The translations under genes were made by a program, and so were the position numbers. The notes under the pieces are model-generated. The model was not told the DNA's origin, did not search any database, and saw only the letters and a program-made list of their open reading frames with translations. A stretch of 7,478 nt of DNA from an uncultured Paracoccaceae bacterium (GTDB lineage Bacteria > Pseudomonadota > Alphaproteobacteria > Rhodobacterales > Rhodobacteraceae): contig CALHST010000431.1 in the NCBI GenBank assembly GCA_938038825.1, forward strand, positions 1 through 7,478. The letters run 5' to 3'. This document shows positions 6,278-7,478 of the stretch, piece by piece (positions within the stretch are counted from its first letter, which is position 1; each line of letters starts with the position of its first letter).

Positions 6278-6342
6278 CGTGAGCTGAAGCTCACCTTACG
6301 TGCCACCCCGGAGTTACCAAGTAGGGTGAGCTTCAGCTCACG
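6278..6342. repeat. paired inverted REP-like units (REPIN-like element)
   Basis: Two copies of the same short hairpin lie in inverted orientation. CGTGAGCTGAAGCTCACC (6278-6295) is the exact reverse complement of 6325-6342. Each copy is itself a 7-bp palindrome, GTGAGCT/AGCTCAC, around two bases. The right copy is preceded by GTAG (6321-6324). The left copy, read on the minus strand, is preceded by GTAA (6299-6296). A GTAG-like foot beside an imperfect palindrome is the hallmark of REP elements mobilised by RAYT transposases, and a facing pair is a REPIN. The element fills the space between the petABC terminator and the P450 gene. No RAYT gene lies in this window. As RNA, the two arms could form one 22-bp stem including a G-U pair. 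Confidence 0.72.
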
Positions 6343-6381
6343 CACCCTTTCCCTTTGCGGAAGGATGCGTAGGTTGAGCGC

Positions 6382-7478
6382 ATGACGCAGTTTGACCTGA
6401 ACACCATTGATTCAGACTTCATTGAGAATCCACATCCAACGTTGCATGCCCTGCGTGCGCAGGCGCCTGTGCATTGGAACGCGGACGGCTCTGTCTTTCT
6501 GACCCGATATGATGACTGCCGACGGGTGTATCAAAGCCGGGACATGCTGTCTGACAAGACCGAAGCCTTCGGCGAAAAGTTTGGCTCCTGCCCATTGTTC
6601 GAGCATCACAGCACCAGCTTGGTATTCAATGACCCACCATATCACACGCTGGTGCGCAAACTGATTGCCGAAGCCTTCACGCCACGCAAATTGGCAGAGT
6701 TTGAGCCCTTGATCGCCAGGATCGTCGATGCGCTTCTTGACCGCTTGGAAGACATGGGCACGTTCGACGTGATCGACGATTATGCCAAAATCCTGCCAAC
6801 AGAGATCATATCGTTCATGTTAGGCATCCCTGAAAGCCACAGAGCGCAGCTACGCGGGTACTCTTTGGCGATCCTGGGGGCGTTGGATCCCGTTGTGTCC
6901 CCAGAACGCCTAGAAGCAGGCAATACGGCAGTGTCTGAGTTTGCAGCCTTGTTGGACGAATTGATCACCCATCGGCGCGCCCATCCAGAGGCTGCAACGC
7001 AAGGAGAAGTTCTGGAGGCGCTGATTTTCGGGCAGCATGACGGGCAAACGCTGTCCCAGTCCGAGTTGATCCAAAACTGTATCTTTCTTTTGAATGCAGG
7101 TCATGAAACGACAACCAGCCTTGTTGGAAACGGGATAGGGCTGCTGCTGGATCACCCGGATCAATTGGCCATTCTGCAAAAAGACCCGACGTTGACCGGT
7201 TCAATGGTTGAGGAGGTGCTTAGGATGGAAAGCCCCTTACAAATCGGAAATCGTTTGGCGGATGCTGACCTCAACCTTGGAGATCAGATCGTACCCAAAG
7301 GGACGTATATTCATACATCCATCGCCGCCGCCAATCGGGATCCAGCCCAATTCAAAGACCCCGATATATTTGACATCAAGAGACAGCCAAACCGCCATCT
7401 TGCGTTCATAACCGGAATTCACGTGTGCCTTGGTGCGACTTTGGCGCGGATCGAAGGAAAAATTGCGCTTGGGGGGCT
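6382..7478 (+). CDS. cytochrome P450, C-terminus cut off by window edge
   Basis: The frame is open from ATG 6382 to the window end, giving 365 codons of a soluble bacterial P450 (usually about 400 residues). It has the I-helix oxygen-activation motif A239-G240-H241-E242-T243-T244, the K-helix E278-x-x-R281, and the haem loop F342-I-T-G345-I-H347-V-C349-L-G, where C349 is the haem thiolate. Upstream landmarks include FNDPPYHTLVRKLIAEAFTPRKL at 82-104, which matches the C-helix region of bacterial P450s. There is no membrane anchor, so it should need a separate ferredoxin and reductase, none of which is seen here. The substrate cannot be predicted. Only a weak AGG (6371-6373) precedes the ATG. 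The gene lies after a terminator and a REP-like element, so it is probably transcribed separately from petABC. Confidence 0.94.
   Translation, partial: MTQFDLNTIDSDFIENPHPTLHALRAQAPVHWNADGSVFLTRYDDCRRVYQSRDMLSDKTEAFGEKFGSCPLFEHHSTSLVFNDPPYHTLVRKLIAEAFTPRKLAEFEPLIARIVDALLDRLEDMGTFDVIDDYAKILPTEIISFMLGIPESHRAQLRGYSLAILGALDPVVSPERLEAGNTAVSEFAALLDELITHRRAHPEAATQGEVLEALIFGQHDGQTLSQSELIQNCIFLLNAGHETTTSLVGNGIGLLLDHPDQLAILQKDPTLTGSMVEEVLRMESPLQIGNRLADADLNLGDQIVPKGTYIHTSIAAANRDPAQFKDPDIFDIKRQPNRHLAFITGIHVCLGATLARIEGKIALGG

Overview
The window looks like ordinary chromosome of a marine alphaproteobacterium of the Rhodobacteraceae (roseobacter group). The best evidence is the petA-petB-petC cluster. Its products read closely like Rhodobacter Rieske protein, cytochrome b (haem histidines at the Rhodobacter positions 97, 111, 198 and 212) and membrane-anchored cytochrome c1. 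The genus cannot be fixed from the sequence.

Layout, left to right. (1) Positions 1-566, minus strand: the first 113 codons of a type II lumazine synthase (ribH2), preceded by a complete FMN riboswitch (RFN element). (2) Positions 682-1290, plus strand: a PaiB-type FMN-binding regulator, divergent from ribH2. (3) Positions 1291-1684: no large gene. It holds a candidate 49-residue membrane protein on the minus strand and two short palindromes in the gap before the next gene. (4) Positions 1685-2299: a YibF-like glutathione S-transferase starting at TTG. (5) Positions 2300-2518: no gene, one 9-bp hairpin. (6) Positions 2519-3337: a putative rhamnosyltransferase-family glycosyltransferase. (7) Positions 3493-6206: the petABC operon, ending in a strong intrinsic terminator at 6229-6266. 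(8) Positions 6278-6342: two inverted REP-like hairpin units forming a REPIN-like element. (9) Position 6382 to the window end: a cytochrome P450 cut off by the window edge just after its haem-binding cysteine.

Two groups of genes make functional sense together. petA, petB and petC encode the three catalytic subunits of the cytochrome bc1 complex, which passes electrons from ubiquinol to cytochrome c and moves protons across the inner membrane. At the left end, an FMN-sensing RNA controls a riboflavin-pathway gene, and a gene for an FMN-binding regulator lies directly across the intergenic region. This is a plausible flavin-responsive pair, though only its adjacency is visible.

I see no clear undescribed multi-gene system. 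The items most worth a second look are the REPIN-like element, the unlisted small membrane ORF with nearby palindromes, the ribH2/PaiB arrangement, and a compact cytochrome c1 without the extra cysteines found in Rhodobacter homologues.
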